Source: Pelodera strongyloides (taxonomy: Eukaryota; Nematoda; Chromadorea; Rhabditida; Rhabditidae). Taken from it: a DNA stretch of 64,000 nucleotides. The position numbers and the translations under genes were made by a program. The DNA lies in contig JAANDG010000030.1 in NCBI GenBank assembly GCA_036852015.1, positions 124,001 through 188,000 on the forward strand, read 5' to 3'. Positions 57,501 through 64,000 of this stretch are shown piece after piece (position 1 is the first letter of the stretch; each line of letters starts with the position of its first letter). The notes beneath the pieces are model-generated. The model did not search any database and was not told the origin of the DNA. It saw nothing but the letters and a program-made list of their open reading frames with translations.

Positions 57501-59449
57501 GCACTACATGAAGGAGGTCCGCACCTATGTCGTCAATGTTATTAAGAGAGGCACTTTGGCTCAAGCCGAGCATGTGACCCAGACAATAACCGACCATTCC
57601 AGGGCGCTTTTATTGCTCATATTAATTCCATACAACGATCCTATACTCGCAAATTCTGCCCAGTATAAGATGCAAGCAGAGAAACTGGATCGTCTAGCAC
57701 GAAACTTCCGTCCTTCCACTGCCTTGGTTATTGCCCCCGGGATTCCTGACGCTACAATGACAACTGAAGCACAGCAACATCAGATGCGTACGTTTCTGGG
57801 TCACTTCGTAGGCTCAAGATTCTCGCCAAGGCTGAACTCGGTGAACACGCCTCTCGGATGCTCTCTGATTGTGAAGCACACTTACAGAAAGGATGACGAT
57901 GACTTCCCGCGTCGTAGGTCACTAATCGGCTATGTCGATTTCTTGATGCCGCCGGCTATCGACTATATCCAGAAGTTGAGATCCGATTTGGGCGACGCCC
58001 GTCCGGTCGAGAAACGCCGTATGCAGGATGAAGAACCACTTGAGGAGCAGAACAAGCGAACAAAGTCCGAGCGCCGTTATTCCGCTCCGACCCAGGAGGG
58101 TCGCTTTCGGAAAAGAGGGAAGTAATCCCCCCGCAGTCGAAACCCTTCCCAACCTACCGTAATCCACCCATACTTGCCGCCAAATAATAATATTCAAAAA
58201 TTGTGTTTTGATCATTGTTAATTTTTGGAAAGGTAGTTCTCGATTGTTTTGCTGTTGTGTAATTGCCCGTTACCCGCAGGGGTTTTTCTCATTTAATTAT
58301 TGTCTCCGATTGTTCTAGCTTATTATTGGCGCCAAGTTTTCCCGCTCAATAAGTTTTACGCTCGTTTGTTTTGCTACTTTTTAGACTCGATTATTCGGCT
58401 ACACATTTTGGTTTCTCTCGCCTAAAGGTCTAAAACTCATGTAGACTTAGTTGTTTATCGCGTCTTCCTTTTAACGCAATTTAACTAATTTACTTTCACG
58501 TTTGATCTCTATATTTTGCATGTTTTTTTTTATTAAAAATAAAGTTTAAATAACTTACAACGACTTACTTATTTGTCCAGGCTTGGGATGTTCCCATTGC
58601 TATTTAACCAATGTTAATCCTTTGTGAATGCTATTCGGAAATGTGTGTTTATTCGTACTGACCTTAGCTTTGTATCGTGCTGTTAAGTTTTATGTTTTTA
58701 CCTCTCTCTACGATACTGACTTTAGGTTTGCGATTAGTTTTATGTTTAACCCGTGCCGCGTTTTATGTCTATATTAATTGATTCAGATCTTAGTCTCAGC
58801 TTGGCGAACGTGGAGTTCATACTCAGGACCTTTACGAAAAGGGATAATATTTAAGGTAAGGAGACTGATGTTTATTTAGATACTGGTGGGTGGCCGGTTA
58901 GTGAGGATAGGTGATGTGGAGAGGGTTTATCCCTCCTCATATCACCACATCCAAGAACTATCCGCCCGGACCCCGCCTTACCCACCAACTCAAAACACAC
59001 TTAGGTTGGCCAGCTTTGGCCAGCTAGTTTTTAGCAGCTAGCACCAATTTTACTCCATAAAATTCATTTTATAAGACCCCTGGCTACACCAGTCCACACA
59101 GCGAGAACGGGTTTCTTTTGCGCGCACCCCTGACAAAAATACTCACAACCTAATCTAGTGAAAGAAAATCGTCTGTCCGAGGTAGGAGTCGAACCGACGA
59201 CACCAAATGCCTCGAAAGCGCCTAGACCACTGCGCCACCCGCCCACAATAAACCAGTTTTCAGACAAATTTCACTCACTGGTCGTTCTTTGGTCACTTGG
59301 ACACCGAAAATTGGTTTCATCATATAACTCTTGTGCAAGGATTGAATCGCTTTGCAAACCTGAATACAGATTCATGGTTTATAACTATAATTTAATGAAA
59401 ATAGACATAGGTAATAGAGAAAGAGAGACATGAACCAACAAAAATGGAG

Positions 59450-59489
<40 letters not shown>

Positions 59490-62400
59490 AGAGAGAGATA
59501 GAGAGAGAAGGACAGAGATAGAGAGAGAGGGGAGAGAGAGAAAATGAGGGCCAGAAATGAGAGAGATTTAGACGGACGTCGGAGAAAGACTTAAAATACC
59601 CACCTGATGCAATTTCTCTTCCGGGTCAATACGAAAACCGAGAACGTATTCACCACTCTGCAATAAATACATTACAGTACATATATAGAAAATAGTCTAA
59701 TTAGCTAATTAGGATAATTGACTGAGGACGGGATACGGTAATTACCTGTGAAGTGGTCTCAATTACCAAAGCGAGGCCAAATTTCGAATCTCGAACTCTG
59801 AAAAAAGAATAGCTTATGTTTCCACATTTATCAAACGGCACTATTCTTTAGATTTGGGCCACAACGGCGCCAAATAAGCGCCAACTCACAGCCGCCCTTC
59901 TCTTCAGTGGACATAACGGTCATAGACAATTAATCAGAAATTGATAATCACCGTGTATACTGATAACTACCAAGGTTGGAGATAATTGCAAATGCTGAAG
60001 CGAAGAAAAGGAAAACACCAACCGACAGCTGTAGAGCTGCAAAAATGGCACGGAAACATTGTACATCGGATTCATGGACGCGTACCACACCACGCGAATA
60101 TTTGTGATTATGAACACGCCGAGGTTTCCCTGAAAGAAAGGAAAAATGTTTTGGGAAATGCATATTTGCAACCCTATGGGCGCGATGGACAGAAAAATGG
60201 AAATATCCGTGTCTGCTTCTCTCACTTTGTCATTGTCTGTGCTCTAAAAAGTGGGCGTGTTTTCCGGATTTCTGCTCATCCTACCTAAACGCGCCCTATG
60301 TAGGACAATCCAAGGCTTACACTTATAATACACCTTTCTTCTTTTCCATTTTCACCCGGTTGCTAATCGACTATAGTACCAATGATTGCTATAGAGTTAT
60401 TTCTCTTCATCATATTTGATGCACACCTTTGTAGTTTAATAAATATGTTCATGCATAAGTACTTGCTGGACGAACGCAACCGAAAATGTTAACTAGAGCT
60501 AGCTGCGAGGATATTCGAAGCGTGAAACGTATATTGTGGGGTTTATTTTCAATCATCTTGGCACGCACAAAACAAACCTCCAACTAGTCATTAATTGATG
60601 GGGTTTGCAAGGATGCCCGATTTTCCTTGCAAGTATCGAACAAACTTGGCACTACACGAGAATACCTACAAGCAGTTATTACGACCGATCGCCACGGGAC
60701 CATTTGTTCAACAAAAAATGTCTTTGATGGCGGATTTTCTATAGTGCAGTTGTGTAAAAATTAAACAAAATTACTGTAAATTGCACACGATTTTGCGAAT
60801 TGATACTTGCAAGGAAAACTCGCGGTTTTTGGCATACTTGCAAACCCTATAAATTCAGTAATTAACTAAAGCTTCTCGTTGTGGATTGCGAAGGGTGTGG
60901 AGCTAAACGAGGTGCGTCGCGGCTGCAAGAACATAGCTGCGCCACTGTCGCACACTTCTCGCGCCTCAATCGCACAAAGTATATACCTGATCACTGCTCA
61001 GATTCCAGACTCCTCCAACTCGCTCCGCCTGCTGTTCCTGTGGAAGTATCCTCAGTTGTTCATTGTCGTTGATTACTGGGCCGCGCATCTCAAAATTTTC
61101 ATTTAGTGAATTTGACACCATGTGATATACCTACCACTTCTTCAGTCTTCTCATACAGAATTGAAATAATAGATCTTGAGGTGACCCAATCCCCTGAACT
61201 ATTTATGGTTAGTATACTTTCAGTAGTGAGAATCAAGGTGACATACGGTGAGAGTATGTACGACTAAAAGTTAAGGTTAAGCTTAGATACTGTTCTATCG
61301 AAAATCCGCAAGAGTATACCGTGAGAATCGAACCACCGATGTTTGTGTTGCTAGTTGTCAAAATTATTTATTGTTAGGCTGCTGATTACCTTCAATTCCC
61401 TGTATAACTTGGTCGTCTCATAAGCGCGATGTAGCGAGATCACAGTGGTAAATAGACGCACCTAAAGCAGAAGCGAGATCCAAAAGTTACTTCCAAAAAG
61501 GTAAAAAGACAACTTTCCGATATTATCTAGCAGCCAGACGCTTCGAACTATGCACGTGAACTAGAATAACGTTGATCAATCAGCAAGACTGTGGTGATCA
61601 ATCAATAAATGTGATTGCAGTAATCAATAAGAAGGCACAGTTGCCTTCAATCAATAACTGGATTAATAAGGTAAATCAATAATAATTTCATAAGAACCTG
61701 TGAGGGGATCAACGAGGTGAAGATAAACTCGAAACGAGTGTTCGGAGTCTTCGCCATCACGTATAAGGACTCGACTTCTCCGCGCAATTTCTAAATTTAA
61801 TAGTAAAAAAAAACTTTTGATCTCACTCTCTATTTGTTACTACCCTCCCCAAAAAAAACTTTTGATCTCACTCTCTATTTGTTACTACCCTCTCCCTCCC
61901 TCTATCTCTCTCTCTCTCCCTCCCTCTCTCTCTCTCCCTCCCTCTCTCCCTCCCTCTCTCTCTCTTTCTCTCTCTCCCTCTCTCTTCTAAACTCCTAATT
62001 TATACCGTACCGAATTTGCCTTCTTCGCCGATATCCCATTGATTGTCGCGTAACCGATCGATAAATTAATCCGCGGCATCGACAAAGCGTGCCAGACCAA
62101 TCTAGAATTAAGATTTTTTCTCAGGCCCGTGAAAAACTATTAATGCGAAGTTGAAATATAAAACGGGCGTGGCTTTAGATGTACCGTAACGCGAAATATA
62201 TAAACGCAATAAGCGGGTTTCAAGCCTTTTCCCGAATGACCGCAAAAAAATCTGGCAAAAAATTCCCGAAAAAATGTAAACAAACCTCAAATTGGTGACT
62301 CGCATAACCCCTTTATCTCCATTGTTCCCCTTTGTGTCCTCAACCTGATCGATGCGGTCGACAAGCACCTCGCCGGGAATCAGACGAAGCATTCTGAAAA

Positions 62401-62839
62401 ACATTAGTACCATGGAAGTTGAGTTGATGCGCCGCCCGCAGTTGCCGCGCCGAAAAAAAATAGTCCGCGACCGCCGCAGCGGGTTGAGCTCTATGTTGTG
62501 CGAAAAACGTACAATTCCCGTTGGCGCACTTGAGGCACACCTATGGCGCGTTTCTGGCGCACCTTACGCATAAATTGCCAAGTGCGCCGCACGTACACCA
62601 AGTTGAATTAATAACTTCGCTCAATGCAATTCCCCCATTTTTTGTGGTAGTTATTGGGTGCTAAAAAAAATAAAAGCAAAATACTCTAGCAAAAATGTAC
62701 GGTAGTATAATTACAGTATTTTTACTAATTAACTAATTAAATTCTAATTACCCTAATTATCTCACCTGGTGTCCACATCGAACCGTATCTCTCTATCTTG
62801 CCAAATATCCTCTCCATTCACCTTATCCGATTTGCTCAT
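48590..62839 (-). CDS. BBS5: BBS5, BBSome subunit (Bardet-Biedl syndrome 5)
   Basis: BBS5 is a subunit of the BBSome, the coat complex that moves membrane proteins in and out of cilia; it has two PH-like domains that bind phosphoinositides. Twelve exons in minus order: 62839-62766, 62393-62286, 62101-62011, 61790-61698, 61193-61135, 61088-60987, 60129-60023, 59797-59746, 59657-59604, 59359-59279, 49187-49095, 48721-48590. Near-family-identical stretches include [83 protein letters not shown] and [17 protein letters not shown]. About 348 aa against 341 in human. The junction between exons 61790-61698 and 61193-61135 is one base out of phase with canonical sites. The 10.1 kb intron 59278-49188 holds a Gypsy element in antisense. 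Confidence 0.95.
49262..50132 (+). repeat. 5' LTR of the Gypsy element
   Basis: 871 bp. AATAAA within ATTAAAAATAAAG near 49676 is a candidate poly(A) signal of the R region. Nearly identical to 58121-58990; the one difference I see is near 49662-49672 (TTGTTCTTTT against a T run). Confidence 0.93.
50851..53664 (+). CDS. Gag-protease polyprotein of the Gypsy element
   Basis: The open frame runs from before 50779; the first in-frame ATG is at 50851, giving 937 aa. The N-terminal part is acidic with an Ala/Pro/Asp-rich linker. A capsid-like helical region lies around 51950-52480 ([26 protein letters not shown]). A single zinc knuckle [14 protein letters not shown] sits near 52752-52793. An aspartic protease with [12 protein letters not shown] is near 53360 and the downstream ILIGMNAL near 53620. 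So protease is fused in frame to gag. The ORF stops with TGA at 53662-53664, directly after a T_TTT_TTC slip heptamer. Confidence 0.9.
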   Translation: MSQPTENGGSGSQKLEEGIKNCTIDATEPEMSEGETGEILAPNEVQVGNIGFARGQTAQNRTRATNVIVGDLINFGNSQNQDVAGSNDVRVERLQQAKLAFGHALDDMLNLGDHVLACCLKLEPRMRDRTSASIGTKVDEMVRKLREKWLQVQTINSGFESLPWAQAVPMLLQCERFGIYDTRSLTARFEEHDGLTEALDEVRNLLCTVNILPAISELLDRNTTLQAACRLKRCSPENLMSVLQEVRPEPDRPAADPPADMPGDQSMEVGEAQAQAGPNGEDYDSSLVNDTLNETVGVHFGDNTLDFQTPLNNMPMRSPQRPNYQHPSPPLGSPSGTALEFEVPRASPRGVAGFHGGEQAAEVNKDMWSSMMSVLPPIIKFSTTGSESFDDFLSSVLLRVFPGCPEAFKVAIFQSHLREDARNIFDIIPAETKARGLDAVVEQFRKHFRGSDTMKKSCYQRELLSYSKKHGQSLAAVCKDIEALGRKAFPEEAEAQIRNNQQCSTLLENLRDRREFSNYLDASVENGELASNYLKVKELALRHESYGGIPKLSGGGASFKGGNVRPVQNSFDRRHVGSSSSRINKPRFNNSNNAPHLTGGNAVKPQFNNSSRNGWRTNQSSNVGRSAVNTNNVKCYKCGQTGHFKFQCTRPVTEELFTTVNTGGAGNWLPTSALQEEDVAYGETKSRNGDSVFELSVWQKQNEHDSCCSTGTGMVPGSEKTITNAKCEIVKQVNDYCVRGSTLSTDGEGACIRKKVRTGKVQIPARVKIAAVARCIEEPKSIPMVSVPTHKEGSYRRRDNDLLEELHPIALQNETDPFRADQLKLRGMVAYMEADIVIDTGAAISVVSSGYLKLAHANKDVSAKMLQEPVDYTEGTPEQYGVLDASRNVLKLVARCFLPVQIQGGEQVRVGFHVVRRDEPTILIGMNALKKAGIYFF
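53655..53661 (+). promoter_or_regulatory. -1 ribosomal frameshift site between gag-protease and pol
   Basis: T TTT TTC in the gag frame (X_XXY_YYZ type), immediately before the TGA at 53662. The -1 frame is open through this point and continues without a stop into pol. This matches known retroelement slip sites; a downstream stimulatory structure was not tested. Confidence 0.75.
53766..57098 (+). CDS. Pol polyprotein: reverse transcriptase, RNase H, integrase
   Basis: The frame is open from the slip site (53655) to TGA at 57096-57098; 53766 is a GTG within it and not a necessary start. [35 protein letters not shown] and the catalytic YIDD near 54650. RNase [13 protein letters not shown], a [11 protein letters not shown] helix and RTDHQAL. 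Integrase: zinc motif with H...H and CVKC (55770-55900), then D (VGVDLID), D (SDQGTEF, near 56155) and E (ENGLVERF, near 56255). A GPY/F module ([11 protein letters not shown], near 56690) follows. No chromodomain is obvious. All catalytic residues are present. Confidence 0.93.
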   Translation: MYFLEQQEWLSTPTLLQTDSEGIAQLRVDNFNFETYDTLRLEEGQTLNVSEEFETLQWDKVSELIPDSLIDSKCDEHLTLKDTTVPAKDRDKLILEDLTANGMKPSRELLVLLKRFNDIFALTDSELGRAKGFSHKIDTGTAKPIRQRPRPVPLPMQEQVKALLIRMKEQGIVRKSKSAWASPCVLVRKKDGTIRLCVDFRKLNEVMRHDAHPLPHMDLTIQSLHGFKFFSTFDLVSGFWQVPMEPASQPKTAFTIMNELLEFSVMPYGLANAPASFQRLMQLVLEDILGQNVFVYIDDLVVATCTWKDHLKQLDLVFSRLEKYGLRLKSSKCNIGLKEVRFLGHIVGETGIRVDEEKIDKIKKCPRPASISELRTFLGMCSYYRKFVHGFSRIANPLYTLTSSTTKWEWGDSQERAFNILKNSLCTTPILAQPDVKAARDGSRPFCVYTDASKQGIGGVLCQEDNEGKMHPIYFMSKKLNPAQSRYHPTDLEAFAIKEALGKFRPYTYGTQILVRTDHQALVALLKRSNLSERTLRWALELQDENIVIEYVKGKANGVADALSRGPVVLGAADAPTSDEQLDRIINELSVPCDDDEWQKTLSVDEGYKELKLKLQQGLLDEEASIEKDTKLQVKDFVITDGKLFYLDVDGYLKRWTPEKFRIGVWKSAHESEMGGHGSAEVSRKKVSHEVYWPRMKQDFQTWYRQCVKCLVGNVKSSFVPPLHPRVTSSAFDTVGVDLIDFGKPTTRGNRYLLTVVDYFTKFAYAEALSTKNANVVSAALVNYLLRECRVPREIMSDQGTEFMNSVLDTACEHLKIQRSFTKGYSKRENGLVERFNRSIEQILKKIVAVETEWDNSVPFALYAYNSSFHSSTGESPAFLNYGRDPKVPFEGMSRNYVTTNMVDVQDYKTELLAGIQIAHETTFENLQRNAEQMKKEFDGRHTNRAKPMCVGDRVVLFEPSEKAKSANPKVCIPFSGPYRITGLHKTSATLKDLRSNSRQSVTVQLEQVRLVPPGMKDFSLTVHTGRQGKVSKQVAPAPTEIVPVRRSNRLKNKTLVQSLICRSREQSPADLSLDLDRPFQEPVSYELVAKFMEVDATPGHNRDPCPYIA
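57091..58125 (+). CDS. Third ORF of the Gypsy element, SGNH/GDSL-hydrolase-like
   Basis: 345-codon open frame overlapping the pol end by 8 nt in the +1 frame relative to pol; the first in-frame ATG is 57139 (residue 17). Residues 124-131 (VIILGDSV) look like block I of SGNH hydrolases, and LLILIPYND (about residues 173-181) like block III with its Asn/Asp. A strand ALVIAPGIP follows. The expected C-terminal D-x-x-H is replaced by YVDFLMPP, so the catalytic His may be missing. The C-terminus is basic/acidic low complexity. No transmembrane segment or Env feature is visible. It ends within the 3' LTR. The hydrolase assignment is tentative and rests on motif spacing. Confidence 0.6.
   Translation: MRELAGIIGGCRPHARMADLLRKRSQSSSASALYHAIRLRSSLGDVRIIELLAKVIGGDRITCHVTDKGLIEHLRIVATKWRPRKADPHHRDVQDAERSKADSERIAKMERAEFDRNALNESQVIILGDSVANGLSEHYMKEVRTYVVNVIKRGTLAQAEHVTQTITDHSRALLLLILIPYNDPILANSAQYKMQAEKLDRLARNFRPSTALVIAPGIPDATMTTEAQQHQMRTFLGHFVGSRFSPRLNSVNTPLGCSLIVKHTYRKDDDDFPRRRSLIGYVDFLMPPAIDYIQKLRSDLGDARPVEKRRMQDEEPLEEQNKRTKSERRYSAPTQEGRFRKRGK
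58121..58990 (+). repeat. 3' LTR of the Gypsy element
   Basis: 870 bp, directly preceded by a polypurine tract. The stop codon of the third ORF (58123-58125) lies inside its first five bases. Confidence 0.93.
59176..59247 (-). repeat. tRNA-like SINE head next to the Gypsy element
   Basis: Minus strand GGGTGGCGCAGTGGTCTAGG ... GTCGGTTCGACTCC has tRNA A- and B-box shape. It lies between the Gypsy 3' LTR and BBS5 exon 59279-59359. Confidence 0.5.
59453..59545. repeat. (GA)n tract in a BBS5 intron
   Basis: GA-rich run between exons 59279-59359 and 59604-59657. A CT-rich run at 61893-61987 lies in another BBS5 intron. Confidence 0.85.
60598..60852. mobile_element. Inverted-repeat element in a BBS5 intron
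   Basis: GGGTTTGCAAGGATGCCCGA...TTGCAAGTAT at one end mirrors ATACTTGCAAGG...TACTTGCAAACCC at the other, with imperfect arms of about 45 bp. Confidence 0.6.
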
Positions 62840-64000
62840 TTTTACAACTAAACAAAATAATGCCAATTATATGGTTTATTAAAGCGGTACCGCATGTTGT
62901 TCGTGAAATGAAATGTGTTCCCGTGTGTTATATCTTCTTTTTCTGCCCTACCACACACGGGCACCGAAACTTGAATATAATGCATCGGAATAACGAATAA
63001 CTTCATATGCTATGTATTCGGAGCAGACTATTTTCTCACTAAAAAAGGCAACTATAATTGCAGTACAGCACAAGCATTCCTAAAATGAAATAGAAATTTT
63101 TGACCTGCAGTTTAGGTTTAGAATGCCGGCCTTCCTTCTCCCTTCATATGTTGTCGTATCCATGGTTACACCAAATATCCGCGATATATAAGGTGCGCCC
63201 GATCATTTCTAATATGAATGACAACGAAAAACATAAAAAAAGGCAGCAATTAATTGGTAAATGATGATGCGGCTTCCAAGTATCCCAAAAATTCGCTGTG
63301 ATTCTGTTAATACTACGGTATTTGTGCACGAAACATGCAAAGCACACAATATGAAAAATTAAAAAATATTCTTCCAAAATGCTGTACATTTTCACCATAC
63401 TTGGACACCTCATTAATTCATTCTATAATTACTTACACATCCGAAGTCATAAGTAACAACACTTCAAGTATAGCAACTCTTATGAGGTAAAAAAAAGTCA
63501 ACACCATTATATCGCACTCTATTTCTTTGAATATGCAAGAATGTTGAAACATAGTGACTTTTCATGCTTGATTTGAAAACATATCACATAACCCGTTAAA
63601 ACGGTTCTTACTCAATATTTTTACTATAAATTCTCTTCAAAAATCGTCTCAACGTTCATACATAGCATGACTCACATAAAACTTGACAAATTAAAAAAAT
63701 ATTTATTACAAAGCAAATACCAAATACCATCAATCAAGTCACAAACAGCTATACCCATAATATATTCACATAAGAGTTGGTGACCTACATATACCCTGTT
63801 TCACTACTTAAGTGGTTTACGTAACTAGCTGCATTAACGATTCGCTTAAGCATGGCTCAAAAATCTTTAAAAAAAATGTGAAAGGGAAAAAAATACAAAA
63901 AGGCGTCAGTCAATCACAGATTTCATAATCACAAATGTTAGGTCATTTTGGTACTTGTATCTATAAACAACTCACAACCAAACTATAAATAACACAGTAT
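62840..64000. other. BBS5 5' flank, nothing else recognised
   Basis: AT-rich. It has a TTAAAGCGGTACCGC fragment (family B-like) at about 62879, the X-box-like palindrome, and no supported exon. Confidence 0.5.
63156..63169. promoter_or_regulatory. X-box-like (RFX) palindrome upstream of BBS5
   Basis: GTATCCATGGTTAC, 14 bp, about 320 bp upstream of the BBS5 start codon. RFX factors bind X-boxes of the form GTnnCCATGGnAAC in promoters of ciliary genes. This copy keeps the CCATGG centre and outer GT/AC but differs from the strict consensus at one or two positions. Confidence 0.35.

Larger units (their letters stand above)
49262..58990 (+). mobile_element. Ty3/Gypsy-type LTR retrotransposon, apparently complete
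   Basis: 9729 bp with LTRs at 49262-50132 and 58121-58990 that begin AGTAATCC and end CCAACT. AGT...ACT termini are known in gypsy-group elements. A 4-bp target duplication CAAA lies at 49258-49261 and 58991-58994. A possible primer-binding site (TGGGGGCCGAACC) starts at the 5' LTR edge, and the purine run GGAAAAGAGGGA precedes the 3' LTR. Three long intact ORFs: gag-protease, pol (RT-RNase H-integrase, the Gypsy domain order) and a third ORF. LTRs differ at only one spot I can see, so insertion is recent. It is inserted antisense in an intron of BBS5. Confidence 0.95.

Noticed and set aside
57091..58125. Third Gypsy ORF as a retroviral envelope
   Set aside because: No signal peptide, transmembrane helix, furin site or cysteine pattern visible.

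Overview
Intron-rich nuclear DNA from an animal. The evidence is long multi-exon genes with GT-AG introns (acceptors mostly TTTCAG or TTTTAG) and gene families typical of ciliated metazoans: a teneurin, an SLC26 anion transporter, serpin-fold proteins and the ciliary BBSome subunit BBS5. All are divergent from vertebrate forms, so I read the source as an invertebrate, probably a bilaterian because teneurins are best known there. The phylum cannot be settled from this window. Exon models below were built by hand from splice sites, reading phase and remembered family patterns.

Layout: (1) 142-22622, plus strand, 3' part of a teneurin (48 exons, 2118 codons plus stop; the 5' end lies outside the window). 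A 2.6 kb non-autonomous BEL/Pao-like LTR element sits antisense in its last intron (19728-22355). (2) 22.7-29.4 kb, intergenic, rich in repeats and small DNA elements. (3) 29414-36690, plus strand, SLC26/SulP anion transporter (21 coding exons, 708 aa, C-terminal STAS domain). (4) 38132-44423, plus strand, serpin-fold protein with a long lysine/serine-rich N-terminal extension (15 exons, 631 aa). (5) 45656 to about 47942, minus strand, a second, very divergent serpin-like gene (partial model), converging on the first. (6) 48590-62839, minus strand, BBS5 (12 exons). A 9.7 kb, apparently young Ty3/Gypsy retrotransposon (49262-58990) lies antisense in one BBS5 intron. (7) 62.84-64 kb, BBS5 5' flank with no recognised gene.

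The rest is repeats. There are several families of palindromic or inverted-repeat elements ending in TTAA, many beginning TTAAAG. tRNA-derived SINE-like pieces, long (GA)n/(CT)n tracts inside introns, and minisatellites are also present.

The most unusual items are: a third ORF in the Gypsy element with an SGNH/GDSL-hydrolase-like motif that runs through the polypurine tract and stops inside the 3' LTR; a canonical U_UUU_UUC slip site abutting its gag-protease stop; the tail-to-tail pair of divergent serpin-like genes, one with a Lys-rich tail and a probably non-inhibitory hinge; an inverted copy of one of its exons in the next intron; and the TTAA-ended palindromes.
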